A stretch of 64,000 nucleotides of DNA from Periglandula ipomoeae IasaF13 (Eukaryota; Ascomycota; Sordariomycetes; Hypocreales; Clavicipitaceae), in the NCBI GenBank assembly GCA_000222875.2, contig AFRD01000133.1, forward strand, positions 1 to 64,000. Direction: 5' to 3'. Both the position numbers and the translations under genes were made by a program. Shown one piece after another: positions 47,797 through 61,966 of this stretch (its first letter is position 1; each line of letters begins with the position of its first letter). The notes below the pieces were generated by a model. The model made no database searches. It had not been told where the DNA came from and worked only from the letters and a program-made list of their open reading frames with translations.

Positions 47797-48496
47797 GCGT
47801 GCCTGTATTGGTCCGGCGAATCTCCCTTTATTTCCTTGAATCTTCTTATTTACGACTGTCGACGTGAAAACACTCTTTCAACGGACACGAATTACTTTCT
47901 TCCTCTTCTCTACTCTTCCAATATTATTTTTTCCTTTTTCTATGTTTTTTCTTGTGCATAGGCGACACAGGCGGCTTAGATGATTAGATTATACCCCTGA
48001 AGAATGATGGAGCGAGTCATGTACAGCTGTATTTGGAAAGAATCGAAAAAAAAATTAAATTAACAGGAAAGGGCGAATGTGAGCGGCTCCCTGTGTTCTG
48101 GCAGGTGATGTCTCTGCTTTGGATATGGTTATGGAGGTGGGGGGACGGGCCTATCTCATGCCAGCGTGAATACAACCTTATTAAGAACTTTCTGTCTTGA
48201 TTGTGGATGCCTGAATTCGCGACGGGATGTTCCATGTTGGCCGCCGCTTGTTACGTTGACTATGTATGAAAGGTTTATGTACGCAGAAGAATGAGGGCTA
48301 CTATCTTGACCTGGTCGACATGTTTCATGTCTGCGTAAACTCCGGCTTGAAATCGCAGGGCATTTCGAATGAAAGATATTGGAAGAGAAACATACGCCTG
48401 TCCAAATGTCTCTTGTAAGTAAAAGCGTTCGCAAAAATGAACAATATTGATCATTATCTCACCTTTCCCAGACTACTTACTCGGCCGTCAACTAAG
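47797..48496. other. Convergent intergenic region
   Basis: 3' ends of the kinesin gene and the secreted protein gene. T-rich sequence after the kinesin stop. No gene seen. Confidence 0.5.
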
Positions 48497-51178
48497 CTAG
48501 CTACTAGTAAACGTAACCTGCCCCGGAACCGCCACGACAAATCCTCTACGCTTCTCGCCCTTCGTCGCTGTCTGCAACTGAATAGTCTTGCCCAGCGTAC
48601 TCTCATACTTGACGATGGTCGACTCAACCTTGCCCACATCTGTATTCTCCAACGTAAGAACCAATTTCTTCGACGCCGGCGAATAGGAAAAGCTCTTGAT
48701 GACGCCGCTCTCAAACGTAACAGACAAACCCATCGCAGCAACGTAAATGGATCGGCGCACCGTATCTCTTGGCTCTACGACCACATCACCGTTGGACGAA
48801 ACGACATTTCCGCCCATGGATATCCAGCCAAAATCAGGATGCTCTACGAGGTAAGTGCACGATCCGAGAATGACGCCGAGATAGTTGGGGCCGTAGTCTC
48901 CGGAGTAACCGTCCCATTTCATCGTATCAGGGAAGGAATGGAAAGCGGTTGACGCGAAGCCCTCTGCGTTGATGTTGCTCAATGGACCCATGATGCCTCC
49001 GTATCCTACGCGCAAATCATACAGGGCTGATGCGTTGGAAGGGTCCTTGTTGTACTTGTACGAAGTGAGCAAGGGCAGGGCATTCAGACCTGATCCGTAG
49101 TGGTGAATCATGCGCTCTATCCGCGGGATCTTGCCTCCGTACAAGTCCCAGTAGCGACGGGCATTGCCGTTCCAGCCCCAATGAGGGACGGTGGGCATGT
49201 ATCCGCGGATGGACTCAAGGGTTTTGGCTTGCAGCGCCTCGTTGGCAAAGTATTTCGCCCATGCGTAGATTGGTTCCTGGCCCGTTGAGTCCCAGGCCAT
49301 TTCGCTGCCGAAGGGGCTGGATTGGCCGGCCCAGTGCTGTGTTCTTTCCTTCATGATAGCGGTCACGTTGTTAAGCTCGTCTATCATATTTTCGGCTTTG
49401 AGGTCCTCAAGAAGGAGCGGCCATATTGATTCGCCCATGAGGCCGACGTCCGCGTAAGCTGTGATGGGTCTGCCATCGGGGTACTTTGCTTGGGAGGCCA
49501 TGATGGTCTCGTACGCTTGGTTCAGGTACCATGTTGCGGATCGCTGGGTGAGGATACCGGGAGAGACGCGTTCGGCGCGGTAGAGGCCGTAGTATACGGC
49601 TGAGACGTGCACGTAGTCATATGCTCGCCATACGGAATGTGAGTCCTTTTTGTTCCAAGCTCCTCCCCAGTTGATTGATGACGAGTAGTCGTAGTTGGGA
49701 AGTGCTTCTTTATCGTAGAAGAACAGGCTGCGTTTGACTCCGTAGGGTGTCTCGCCACCGATGTTCTGGAGGTTGCCCCAGACGGAGGTATTTGCCATGG
49801 TCTCCAATTTTGCTATCTCGGCTGCGACGGGATGTACTGAAGACTTCATGAAGATAGCTTCGTGTACGGATCCCGCCTCGTCTGCGATGCCGGCGATGTA
49901 CACTCGGTTCTCTTGTGTGACTTGCGTTCCAGCTTCGTAGTCGTATGTGATGATGGAGTTGGTTCGGTTAAATGGATCATTGGGGTCGGTGAACCAAGAC
50001 TTGGTGAGGAAGAAGTCGCTGAGCTTTGACGCAGAATCAAGAGTCGACCTGGTAACGACGTAGTGAACGGTCTGGGCTGTTCCATCAGCGTACGTGATCG
50101 TCATCGAACGCGTCCGAGTGTCGATGAGGATGCGGTGACTGTATGCTTTCCAGGCTGAATTGGGGGCAGATGACTGTTTGAATTCAAGTGCTCCCGCTGG
50201 CTCCACGGTGATTGATTTCAAGCCACTCTTGTACTGCACGAACAGGTTGGCCGTCAGATCGTGAGGGATGATGTATCCTGGAGTTCCAACTGCTACAGGC
50301 CGTCCCAGCTGAGCTACGGTCGACTCGATGTCGTGTAGGCTCTTAGTAGGGGTAAAGCGCAGCGCGTACGAGATCGACTTGCTGGGCTTCAACACTACTG
50401 ATGTGGGCTTATTCCACGGCTCCGTCTGCTTCCACTCATTTTCTGCCCAAGCCTTGCTGAGAACCTCCCAGGAGTAGAAACCCTCGAACGTCTGCGATTG
50501 GTAGTACAATGGAGCTGCGCTCTCCTCCTGAAGAAACCTCCATGCCTCGAATTTTGTGTCCTTGTTGTCTGGGGTGATGACGAGATTGGGACCAGTGCCC
50601 GTCAAGCGAGTGGCTTGAACATAACCTGCGTCAAGGCCGATGTACGGATCAATCAGATTGCATTTCGCCGTAGTATCATCGGCAGTGCGACTGATGAAGA
50701 TGCTGTGGAACTCAATAGGGAACCCGAAGGATCCGAGCTTCAGGGATGCGGAGGTGGATGGATTCGACACCGTGGCCTTGAGAACCAGGTTGTTTCCCTG
50801 TTTGATCCAATCTCTGGTGAGTTTCACTTTGCCTTGCGCCGCGGGGGAAGACTTTGAGAAATTGGAGTGCAGTATTGATCCATTGACGACTGCATTGCTC
50901 GGGTTGGACGCCCGGAGTGCAGCAGTGTCAAAGTCCACCCAGGCACTCTCTCCAGAGAGACGCCATCGAAGAGTAATATCACCAGTGTGGTAATTGCCCG
51001 GTCCATTGCGGTATTGGAAGTAGTCAGAAGGACTGAAGTCATACGTCGAAAGCGACGATGGTCTCAATGACTCTAGGACACCAAAATCAGTGGCCAGCGT
51101 ACCTTGCCAGTCACCTGTTGAAAAGGTGGTCTGGGCCGTGGCAGCTGCGGCCTGTATCAAGAATATATTCAGACGCAT
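48497..51178 (-). CDS. Secreted DUF5695-like protein
   Basis: Intronless 893-aa frame from ATG 51178. The N-terminus MRLNIFLIQAAAATAQ is a signal peptide with a likely cut after Ala-Gln. An N-terminal beta-sandwich-like half (about 20-430) is followed by a helical half rich in Trp and Tyr motifs (WGGAWNKKDSHSVWRAYDYVHV, ADVGLMGESIWPLLLEDLK, HWGWNGNARRYWDLYGG) and a closing beta domain, an arrangement typical of (alpha/alpha)6-barrel glycan-active enzymes. It resembles fungal DUF5695 proteins of about 850-900 aa. Several N-glycosylation sequons (NRTN, NTSV, NVTA, NASA) fit secretion. Substrate unknown; intact. Confidence 0.75.
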   Translation of the reverse strand: MRLNIFLIQAAAATAQTTFSTGDWQGTLATDFGVLESLRPSSLSTYDFSPSDYFQYRNGPGNYHTGDITLRWRLSGESAWVDFDTAALRASNPSNAVVNGSILHSNFSKSSPAAQGKVKLTRDWIKQGNNLVLKATVSNPSTSASLKLGSFGFPIEFHSIFISRTADDTTAKCNLIDPYIGLDAGYVQATRLTGTGPNLVITPDNKDTKFEAWRFLQEESAAPLYYQSQTFEGFYSWEVLSKAWAENEWKQTEPWNKPTSVVLKPSKSISYALRFTPTKSLHDIESTVAQLGRPVAVGTPGYIIPHDLTANLFVQYKSGLKSITVEPAGALEFKQSSAPNSAWKAYSHRILIDTRTRSMTITYADGTAQTVHYVVTRSTLDSASKLSDFFLTKSWFTDPNDPFNRTNSIITYDYEAGTQVTQENRVYIAGIADEAGSVHEAIFMKSSVHPVAAEIAKLETMANTSVWGNLQNIGGETPYGVKRSLFFYDKEALPNYDYSSSINWGGAWNKKDSHSVWRAYDYVHVSAVYYGLYRAERVSPGILTQRSATWYLNQAYETIMASQAKYPDGRPITAYADVGLMGESIWPLLLEDLKAENMIDELNNVTAIMKERTQHWAGQSSPFGSEMAWDSTGQEPIYAWAKYFANEALQAKTLESIRGYMPTVPHWGWNGNARRYWDLYGGKIPRIERMIHHYGSGLNALPLLTSYKYNKDPSNASALYDLRVGYGGIMGPLSNINAEGFASTAFHSFPDTMKWDGYSGDYGPNYLGVILGSCTYLVEHPDFGWISMGGNVVSSNGDVVVEPRDTVRRSIYVAAMGLSVTFESGVIKSFSYSPASKKLVLTLENTDVGKVESTIVKYESTLGKTIQLQTATKGEKRRGFVVAVPGQVTFTSS

Positions 51179-54100
51179 TGTGTTGAGCTGTCATGACATT
51201 GTAGGTTATTTCCAACAAGAAGGAAATGAGCCACTCTTTATACGAAACCATGGAATGATGGAATTCCCACTGACGTTACATGCATGTTATTGTCATTACA
51301 TCCAACTCGGCCCTTCTTCAATACAGGCTTCTAGTTCGAGTGTCAATTTACTGTTTAGGCTCAATTGGGCGGATCCTACATTAATGCCATCAATTTGACT
51401 TTACTTGCAGTATTACATGGCTCCTTAATGAACTTTCTAGAACCAAAGCGGAAGGAACGGGGAAACCTAAACTGTCTTCCGGTACTCAAATGCAAATACA
51501 GTTGCTTTTCGGGCACGTATATACCGCTTGGCTAATCCGCATCTCCCGCGTGTTGAAGAGCATGCAAGTCAGCTGGAACCTCGTATTATCCATGTTCAAC
51601 ATCGCGCGCTGCAACATAGTCGAAAGACCTGTCTTTTCAAGCCAGGCTATGCTTTCGGAGAGCGACGTCTCGCTATTTGAATCATTCGTTCCTGAAGATG
51701 CAATCACAACTATTCGTGCGGATAGTTTTATCGTCGATCGAAATAGACGCCACCCCTGCGGGGTCGGAACCCGGCCGTTGGTTGCTTTACAGGCGCACGA
51801 ATAGCGATTGGCGCTAAGGTTGAACTCAGCTAGCTCGGTAGACTTCCGTCGTAAACATGCAAGACCTGCCGGAGGATTAGCAAGTCAAGAGTTACCGGTG
51901 GTCAAGTTCTATGTCAAATTGACCTCTTTAAACTTGAGCTCTGTGGTGTCCTCGGTCCTTTGACGTAGTTGCATAGGAAGAAGCGCATCAATTATATTTT
52001 GCAAAGTCCTAAGCCTTTAACTGCGCATTGCCAACACTTGAATGCATCTTGGTAGTTATTGTCCGAGGAGTTCTGAGCCTGGGTAGCAAGCGAAAGGATA
52101 TAACTCACTTGCCGTGGTTCCATATTATATTAAGACGAGAAACGTCAGCGCCAAAAGTAATGTGCACCTGACAGCAAGAAGTACGGCAATGCGGGGACAC
52201 AAGCGGTATTCCAATGCCGAAATGTATCTCGGCATAGTTGCTTCCGGTCTGTTACACCCAGATCCGGAATAGGTTCTCCTTGGCCCAACAGAGGATACTA
52301 ACTGCTCTCCGCTGTTCCACAGCCGACATTGACATGTTTTGCAGATTCGGCACCTCGGAGCAGCAATCCAAAGCCCTTTCTAAACATACAATCTGTTGCA
52401 CGCCCTGGCCCATAAAGCAGCTTGCAGCAACCAATAGGTATGTCACCATGCCATCACCATCAAAGCTGAGCTTAAGTGACAATATGTCTTTGGAGTTGAC
52501 CTTCAAGAACGACCAGTGGGTAAGCCCCCGCACTGACGCAACGCTAATAGAGACGACGAATTGCAACTGCAGATTTTGCGCATCGTTCGCCTTCGTGTGG
52601 ATTGAAGCAAGGTCTCTTGCACGTCCACATGGTTTGTGCTCTGGGTGAATAATGATTCACCCGTTGCTCTACCCATCGCAGTTGAATCACCAACTCTGAA
52701 CAAAGTCCGCCGAAGCTAAGTATACTCTCGTTGGTATGTTAGCTTGCGGGGAACGCAGATTGCCTGATGCCGCGAATTCCTTGACTCGCCGATCATGGCA
52801 CAGTATCGTAGCCCAGTTCGTCATCTATTGGTCGTCAATTAACATATAGGATCAAATGCCTGGTGATTCCCTGGCTCAAGGCTGTAATGCAAATGCTCTT
52901 TACGCAGGTCTACGGCTCGGAGAGAAACCCACAGCAAAAGTCAGTAAGTGCGATTTCATAGCGGCCAGGCGAAGGAACAGCCGAGTACCATAAGCCATGC
53001 CATGAAGAGCCGCATTGAATGAGAACTGACTGTGACATAACATAGCGCGGTTCAACTCCATTGCCTGGTCAGTGATACCCTGGCAGCAGTCGGTCAACGG
53101 CCTATTTTCTCTCATCACAAATGACCCAGATTTGTGCCCTATCTTGTGGTGAATGACGACTTTGACATTTGAGAGTACAGCGATAAGTCATTCCCTGGTG
53201 CACGCTCATATGGCTAAGCAAAGTCTCAACAAGGTCCGATGGGTTCCTGTTCATCGTTGCGGGTTTCAAAAAACCGTGACACAGCCTGGTAATTTTGTGA
53301 GCAGAAGCAAATGGCGCATCCCGTCTAGAAAGGGAGCAGGTGCTCGTCCTCAGCCACATGCGCGGTTATCACCAGGTCAATCATCCAGTGAGGTGGGAGC
53401 GCAGAATGGCCATGCGGATTTATGAACGAAGTCTTTTCAGCTCGCTGGGGCAGCTGGTCCGCCACATGCGAGTTAGGCAGCGGCTTGTTGGTATCATGGC
53501 CGGTTGATGAGTTCGAACGTCTGCAAGGCAGCTGGGAGGGGAACTGAAGCAAATCCAGGGAAAGGAGCCGCGGGGGAATGGAATTCGTGATTCCTGGGCA
53601 GGACAACACCAACGCATGCATTGATGCTAGTATCATGCATGGACGCGACCAACAGCAGCGAGACCAAGCCCATCAGGGCATGTGCCGTCTTGTGCTTGGA
53701 TGCAGATGCAGATGTAGCATGTCAGCAAATCATGAGCTGGACGAGGACCAAAGGCCAAGGACTGGACTCAGCGGATGGCGCAAAGCCATGGCTGGCAAGG
53801 TGATCACCAGCTGGCTTCACGGGTAAGTCACGTCCGACACCCGACCCAGAGTGCCGGGACGCTGGCTAGACCCAAGGGGGATGGAGGATTCAGAAAGTGA
53901 GTCAACATCCTCCACCTTTCTGCTCCGGCCAGCCTGGTGTTGTTTGGTGTCTTGAATGTCGGACTAGTTTGTTAGACGAGGACAGCTGGGTTAGCACGCA
54001 GCTAGCCTGCTTTTGCTCCTGGGACTTGCTTGCTTCTTCTGCCTTTGATCCGCTCCCTACCTGCTTCAGTTGTCCCATCAATGGGTCAGCGGAAGGCACG

Positions 54101-54379
54101 ATCCGACTGGAACCCAAACCCTGGCCTAGCACCAAACCACACTAATAATTCTAAGTAGCCCTTCCCTCTCCGCTCCCGAGGGTGGTCTGGCGCTTCTGGC
54201 CTGGCAGTCCTGGTCTGGCACGTCTCCAGTCAGCTTCTCCTGTCATCGATTGGATTGCCCGTCTGCTCGCTTCCATCAACCTTCACATCGGAGCAAATGG
54301 AGTATACATGCAACCCGACCATGGCCCCCCCCCTTGTCACCCGACCTGACCATAGATGTTGACCTAAGCCGACTATCTA
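51179..54379. other. Gene-poor region
   Basis: More than 3 kb with only short unsupported frames. A GGGGTCGGAACCCGGCC stretch near 51757 resembles a T-arm but no tRNA can be folded around it. Probably unconstrained or decayed repeat sequence. Confidence 0.45.
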
Positions 54380-54800
54380 CAGTACCTTTGCTAACTATTA
54401 ATAGTACTTATACTAACTAGTATATATAGCTTACCTAATTAACTATATATTTCTCTATAATAGAATAAATATTTTAAAGTATATAAAAGTATATAAAAGT
54501 AATTATATATATATAAAGTATATTTATTCTTTTTTTATTCTTTATATATTCTTATTATATTCTTATTATATTTTTTTTAATATAAAAGCTATATATTAAC
54601 TTTTTATATAATTTATATAAAAATATACCTTTAATTAAAAAATTTATAGTATATATTATATTAAAAATTAAATATATATTAACAATATACTAGCTTTTTA
54701 TTATATTTTCTTATACTTTATATAAAAATTTTTTATTAGCTATATATTCTTACTATAAAGCTATTATATACTAAGTATATACTAAATATATATATAATTC
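54380..54800. repeat. Extreme AT-rich, TpA-rich block
   Basis: About 420 bp of nearly pure A/T sequence (runs of TATATA, TTTTTATA) with sharp borders to GC-balanced DNA on both sides. This is what repeat-induced point mutation leaves of a transposon in ascomycetes. No open frame, terminal repeat or target-site duplication could be seen. Confidence 0.65.
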
Positions 54801-56514
54801 TGCTGTTTTTTTGCCCTACCTAGACCTGAGCTCAGATAGGCTAGACCTGAGATTTACTGTGTGCCCGAACTGAACCCCCTGCAGCCTGGCCAGCTAGACT
54901 GGTCTTAGTTGTGCAGATTTTTTGATTGCCCAATGCAACATGGAGGGGTAGGAGAGAGGGAAAAGTCTGGCCATGTGAATAGCAGCCCGTCGCTGCGTTT
55001 GCGCGCCCTGTGTTTTCATTGCGCAAACGCAGTGTCTGATGCCTCGCTGTTTGACACATCTAGAAATGATATCCAGACCTTCCTGTCGATACCAATCGAC
55101 CCATATAGGATCCGCCGTGAGATCACATCTGCAACGAAAGCAAACGAAACTCTGCGGTGGCGACAGGCGGATGGTGGGGCATGACGTTTGAGGGGCAAAA
55201 CCCAGGCCAGAAAATCTCGAGGCGCGGGGCGGGTCTGACCTGCGGCGGGCGGCATGCATGGCAGCAGCAACAACAAACAACAACAAGCTTTTGAGAGGCC
55301 AGGTATTATTATTATCTACGATTAGAAAGGCAGGCTCTACCATACCATTGCGCAATGAAATGTCTGAGATAAATTCTCGAAAGGAATTGGAAATGAACCA
55401 TCTCCTGCTTCGTCTCGTTATCAACAGGACCTCTTGACGTAGAATCACCTTCAGGAACAATTGCCGTGACTCACGCCGAACTTTTTTTCTTGACGATAGC
55501 CAGCCTTGTCCCCACTCTGTACCTACTATCAGATAGCATGTATCTCTGGATCTTCAGTGTCAGAAGTCCAGGTTGAGGCGCTTGGAGTTGGTCGTGTCCT
55601 GTCTGAGTACTGGTCGAGAGCTTGCAGAGAAGGTCTGTATAGTATAGCAGCTCCGTGATTATTTCAGAGTAAAAATGAAACAATGATCGAGAACAACATC
55701 TCGTCTTTGATCTCTTGATATAGTATTGCTCGTAGAGAGGTTGAGATAGCATGAGCGGCACTTGATTCTAGTCAAGATAGCTGATGGACCTCAGCGTGAA
55801 ATGCGACATATACTGAAGGCAGGGATAACAAGCAGCGCATGGCAGTTGTTGCCATTTGGATTTCCTCTGAAGCATCTCCACTGCTCAGACTGAAACCTGT
55901 ATATTGTCACGACGGCCATACGAAAAGCGCCGCGCGCTTCTCGACGTTTCAAGTCAGGAACACGAGGGGACTTCCGATGGTATAATATTGCCCCTCCAAC
56001 TGCGAAATCTTCGTCGTGGTCTGGCCAGCTGGTAGGACACGACTCCGTGGTACATGGGAAGCAACGAGCAAGATCGGCTGGCCTACGCCACGCACAACTG
56101 GCGCTAAGAAGCAAAAAAAATCCTGCAAGTAAGTGCGAGGCAGAGGAAAAATTACCTCTGGTCTGTTAGGGCTAGCCGGTCGCAGAGGTGCAAGCCTGGG
56201 TCCCCTCTTCTGCTCTCGTTGCCCCGCGCCGCAGCCAGCATCGGTCACTCCACCCCTCCTCCACCCGCCTTTTTAAATCCTCTCCTCCCACCACCGCTTT
56301 GCGAATTTTTCTCTTTTCGCTCCTCGTCTCGCAATACCCGGTTCAAGCATCCGATCTGCGAATTTGTATATTTAACTCTTCCTTTTATCTCAACATCATC
56401 ATACCATCGGTGGTGATTGATGAAAGACGACAGTGACTAATTCTCATTGACAGTATTTTCCGTCAAGCCACTCACAATACCAAAAACTTCACACACATCC
56501 TTTAATCCGCCAAA
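54801..56514. other. EF-1alpha upstream region
   Basis: Pyrimidine-rich promoter and leader close to the gene. CTAAT...TTGACAG at about 56434-56453 looks like the 3' end of a 5'-UTR intron, which is usual for fungal tef1, but its donor is uncertain. No other gene seen. Confidence 0.45.
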
Positions 56515-58355
<1,841 letters not shown>

Positions 58356-58848
58356 GCGATTCTCCCATAAATCGTTGAAATCTTGTGGTTTATACGCGGC
58401 TGGATCCCGGGACTTAATGTTCTCTCACTTCTACGACGAAATGATCTACTTTGCTATGGATGAGCACTCGGCTATTTGTCTAGGTGGCACACGTTAATGA
58501 GAAACAGGGTTTATGGTTTTCATGATGTGCTAGGAAGTAAAAAAAATTTAGAGTAGAAGTGATTCCAATAAAAAAAAATTTGGTCAACCTGGCGCACTCC
58601 ATATGAATGTGACTTTTGTCTTTCGATGTTGACGGCAATGCAAGAACGTGGGTACTTGTACTTGCAAAACTCGCGCCATCCTCCATTGCATTTGTTGCGC
58701 TGTGATGTCTCGCTGACATAGTATACTCTACGCTGCTTCACAGTTCTTGCTTCGAGGGCTACTTATCACCCTGCAAACAATGGCACATGTTCTGGCCTTG
58801 AATCTATTGCTACTATTACACTATCATACAATATTCATACACCTAAAC
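58356..58848. other. Convergent intergenic region
   Basis: 3' ends of EF-1alpha and SLS1. A-rich stretches near 58540-58580; no gene seen. Confidence 0.5.
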
Positions 58849-61641
58849 TCAGCTCTTGTTGTCCGATGATCCATTAACCAGAGTCTCTGGTGATAACGAC
58901 TCGTGGTGTGCATCCTCCTGCTCATTCTCAGGAAGACTCGTGTTGTCTTCAAGTCGAGGCTTAGATGTCTCTGCCTCCCCATGATTCACCCTATCCTCGT
59001 CTGACACATTAATAGCCTGATCAGCGCCTGTATCCGTTGTACCTTCAATATCCATCATATCCCAGCTAAATTGTTCAATGGACCTCTCTTGCATGAACTT
59101 GTACCCCTCATCCCACGAGAAATGCACCCCCGACGCAGTCTCTTCGACTAGTTTCAAGAAGTCCACCGCGGTACCTTGGGCATCATCGCTGCGCGGTCCC
59201 TTCATGAGAGAAATTTTCTGCTGCTGCCCGCCGTGTTGGCCGGCTTCGATGCTGCTGTACCGGAGGATGTGGCCTTGCCATTCCATGTCGATGGTCTGAT
59301 GGATTTCTAGGCCCATGAACATGTATGGTGTTTCTGTGACTTGATCTTTGAGAGTTGTGGTGGTTCCATTAGATGGCCAGTTACTTGGAATAGAAAAGGC
59401 GGTTCGGCTAGGTGTGCGGAGCTTTCCTTGGAGGAGGTTGAAGTCGCAGGCGTTACGAAACTCTTGCAAAGAGGCTTGCTTGTTGTCGAGTAGCAAGAGA
59501 CGGGTTTGCGTGATACGGACGTCTACGCTGTCGTCTGGGAGCATGATGTCGGTCTGATACCAGGGGGTGAGAGCTTCAAGGACAGCTGTTTCGAGGAATG
59601 TAAAGTTCGATAAGTCGGTGAATGGGTGGATTGGTATGTGAAGCCGGACTTGGGGCAAGGTGTTGCTGGTGGAAGGGGAAGTGGACGAGACATCTGGGGC
59701 GAAGTGGAGGACAATTGCTGTCTTCTGAGTACTGGGAACCTCGGCGTCGGCGGTGATCTGAGTGAGGGCGGCGGGATGTGGAATGCGAGGAGACAGAACC
59801 CGTCGTGTACTTGCGGACTTGGCGACTCGAAGGTTGGGCTCTGTGTGCAGAACAGAGCCGAATGTGGCCACGACCTCAGTTCGCTCGTCAGCGGACATGG
59901 GTTTTGGATCGGTCAACTTGACGCTCTCAGCGATTTTGAGAGCACGCTTCGTCTCGTCCGTGGGCTTGCCGACTGGGTTGACGTATCGGTGCCACTGACG
60001 CAGCTTGTCTCTCCATGACATGCCTCTCTTTTCGCGCTGGTAGGCAAGGAATGAGCCCTTCTTGGATTTAGATGGCTTCCCTCTTGACAAGACATGAAGT
60101 TGTGTGTTATGTGGTGCGGTTTGTCTTCCGACTAATAATCTGAGGACAACATCAGCGGGGCTTTCACATGAGTTCGCGGTTGAGTCCGAGTCTGCAAGCC
60201 ATGATACAGAGAGTACCTAAACACGTCGGAGATTAGCATGCTTTGAATCGCTTATACTTTGTGTAAATGTGAACATACTCCGTTCTTTGCATCGTACTGC
60301 AGGGCGGTCTTGGTGATTCTTGCCAACTCATCCAATACTGGCTCTGCGAGGTTCCCCGCTTCGATCAGCTTCACGGATACGCTTTGTGAGCTGATGGTTC
60401 GGACAATCTCGTCCAATTGATCTAGTATCGTTTTGACCGCTGATTTTCGACTGTAAATGCCTATCCTGGACTCCTCCAGCTTGGTGCTGATGCGTTCGTT
60501 ATTTGACCGATCAAGGAAGTCGTGGCTCAGGCGATCTAGTATCCCGGTCGAGGGCCCTGCAGTGGCTCTGTTAGATACTACGAACGCATCATAATTGGTT
60601 ATAGGACTGACTGGTGATGAGCTGGAAGATATTGGGCGGTAGCCAGACAATTGTCCTCCCGAGTCCCTCAACGTGCTCTTGAATCTCAAGTTTCCACTTT
60701 GCGCTAAGAATCAACACTGCCTGTTGTTCCTTTCGCTTCAAAGTACTCCATTGATTCGATTGGGCAGCGGCCCAGGAACTCCTTTTAACTATCCAGGGAT
60801 AGCTCGCCTGATTATCGTCCTCCCAGACATCGTCCCATTTTCCTTGGTTGAAGTACGTCACCAGCTGCTCTTGGGTAAACCCATCAACAAGGCGCTCCTT
60901 CAATTTATCGAAATCTCTTCTTTTCACGATCGTCGTGTCCTGGGGACGTATTTCTTCAATGTTTTGCCACACTTCCTCTGAGAGATTTGATTCCCCAGCG
61001 TCCTGGGGGAATACAGTCTGCCAATCCAAAGGAATTCCAGTCGTGGTTTGCTCTTCCTCTAACTGCGGTATCGACTTGCTGCCTTTCCTCATATTGTTGG
61101 GATTCTTGATGATAATCGCTTCGACGGGTTTACCGAGAGCATCGACACCGAGACTCTGGCGGTTTACGAGGTCATGGCGGAAAGTCTTTGTGCTGGGAGC
61201 TGTTTTGGCTTCTGGTTGGAGCGTTGCCGTCATTTCGCCTTCAGGTACAGTTTCAGGCAAAATGCTGCCATTTGAATGAGCCTCTAGCCCGCCAGAAATA
61301 CTCTCGGCGTCAATCGGGGATGTTTCCGGCTCTTCTGCCGGCTCAAGTTCCCATTCTGCCAACTCATCGCCTGTCGGTCGTGGCCGGCTCTTGCTCCGTC
61401 GCTGTCCCCTGCGTTTTGCTGCATGTTTGCTTTTGGTATCGGATTCCATATCATCAAGCGTGCCTGAGATAAGTGCCTCTATTCTTTCCTTGCTCTGGGA
61501 TGAGAAGTCAGAGGCCAGCCGTCGCTGATGTCGTCGACCGAGCGTCGGTAGACATTGTATTTGGGAGGTAATTGCTCGTTGCGGCAACCGCAGCCGGCAT
61601 GCCAGGCAGATGCACGGCAATTGCGCTGCTCGCGATATCAT
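58849..61641 (-). pseudogene. SLS1: SLS1-like mitochondrial protein with one frameshift
   Basis: The frame starts at ATG 61641 with an Arg/Ser-rich mitochondrial presequence (ISRAAQLPCICLACRLRLPQ). Family regions follow: PVEAIIIKNPNNMRK, the WQNIEEIRP...GFTQEQLVTYF helical region, and WLPPNIFQLI. Near 60590-60625 the frame shifts by one base and continues as NYDAFVVSNRA... to an intron at 60217-60278 (GTATGT...TTTAG), then a 455-codon last exon (60216-58849). The total is about 909 residues, usual for SLS1, the inner-membrane protein linking mitochondrial transcription and translation. No splice site explains the shift and it is not at a homopolymer. If real, the C-terminal two thirds are lost; SLS1 is dispensable only for non-respiratory growth in yeast, so an assembly error should be suspected. 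Confidence 0.75.
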
Positions 61642-61966
61642 AGGAGAGAGATCTTTAGAAAAAAAGCGAAGACAAAAGCCATATCCGCCCTTAGGCGCAT
61701 GAGGACTTGTCTACGACGCAGCTGCAGGGGAGCTCCTGGAAATTTGCGACCGACGTCGCTTATCGATAAGCGGTGAAGCTTGAGGTGAACGCGCTTCCTG
61801 CTGCGATCGCGCGTCGGCCATTAAAGTGTTGCCCCGCCATGGGCTCCTGAAGCAAACACAAAAGCCAGTACATTTCTACAGTTTCTACTTTCGAAAAAGC
61901 GATTATTTTAGCTCGAAACTGAAGACTACATTTCTCCTTCCGCTCTCAAGTCTTTTCCATTTCAGG
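61642..61966. promoter_or_regulatory. Bidirectional promoter, SLS1 and NSE3
   Basis: 325 bp between divergent start codons. It includes a TTATCGATAAG palindrome near 61759-61769. Confidence 0.5.

Noticed and set aside
51740..51800. tRNA-like GGGGTCGGAACCCGGCC stretch
   Set aside because: Only a T-arm-like piece; no acceptor stem, D-arm or anticodon arm could be placed around it.
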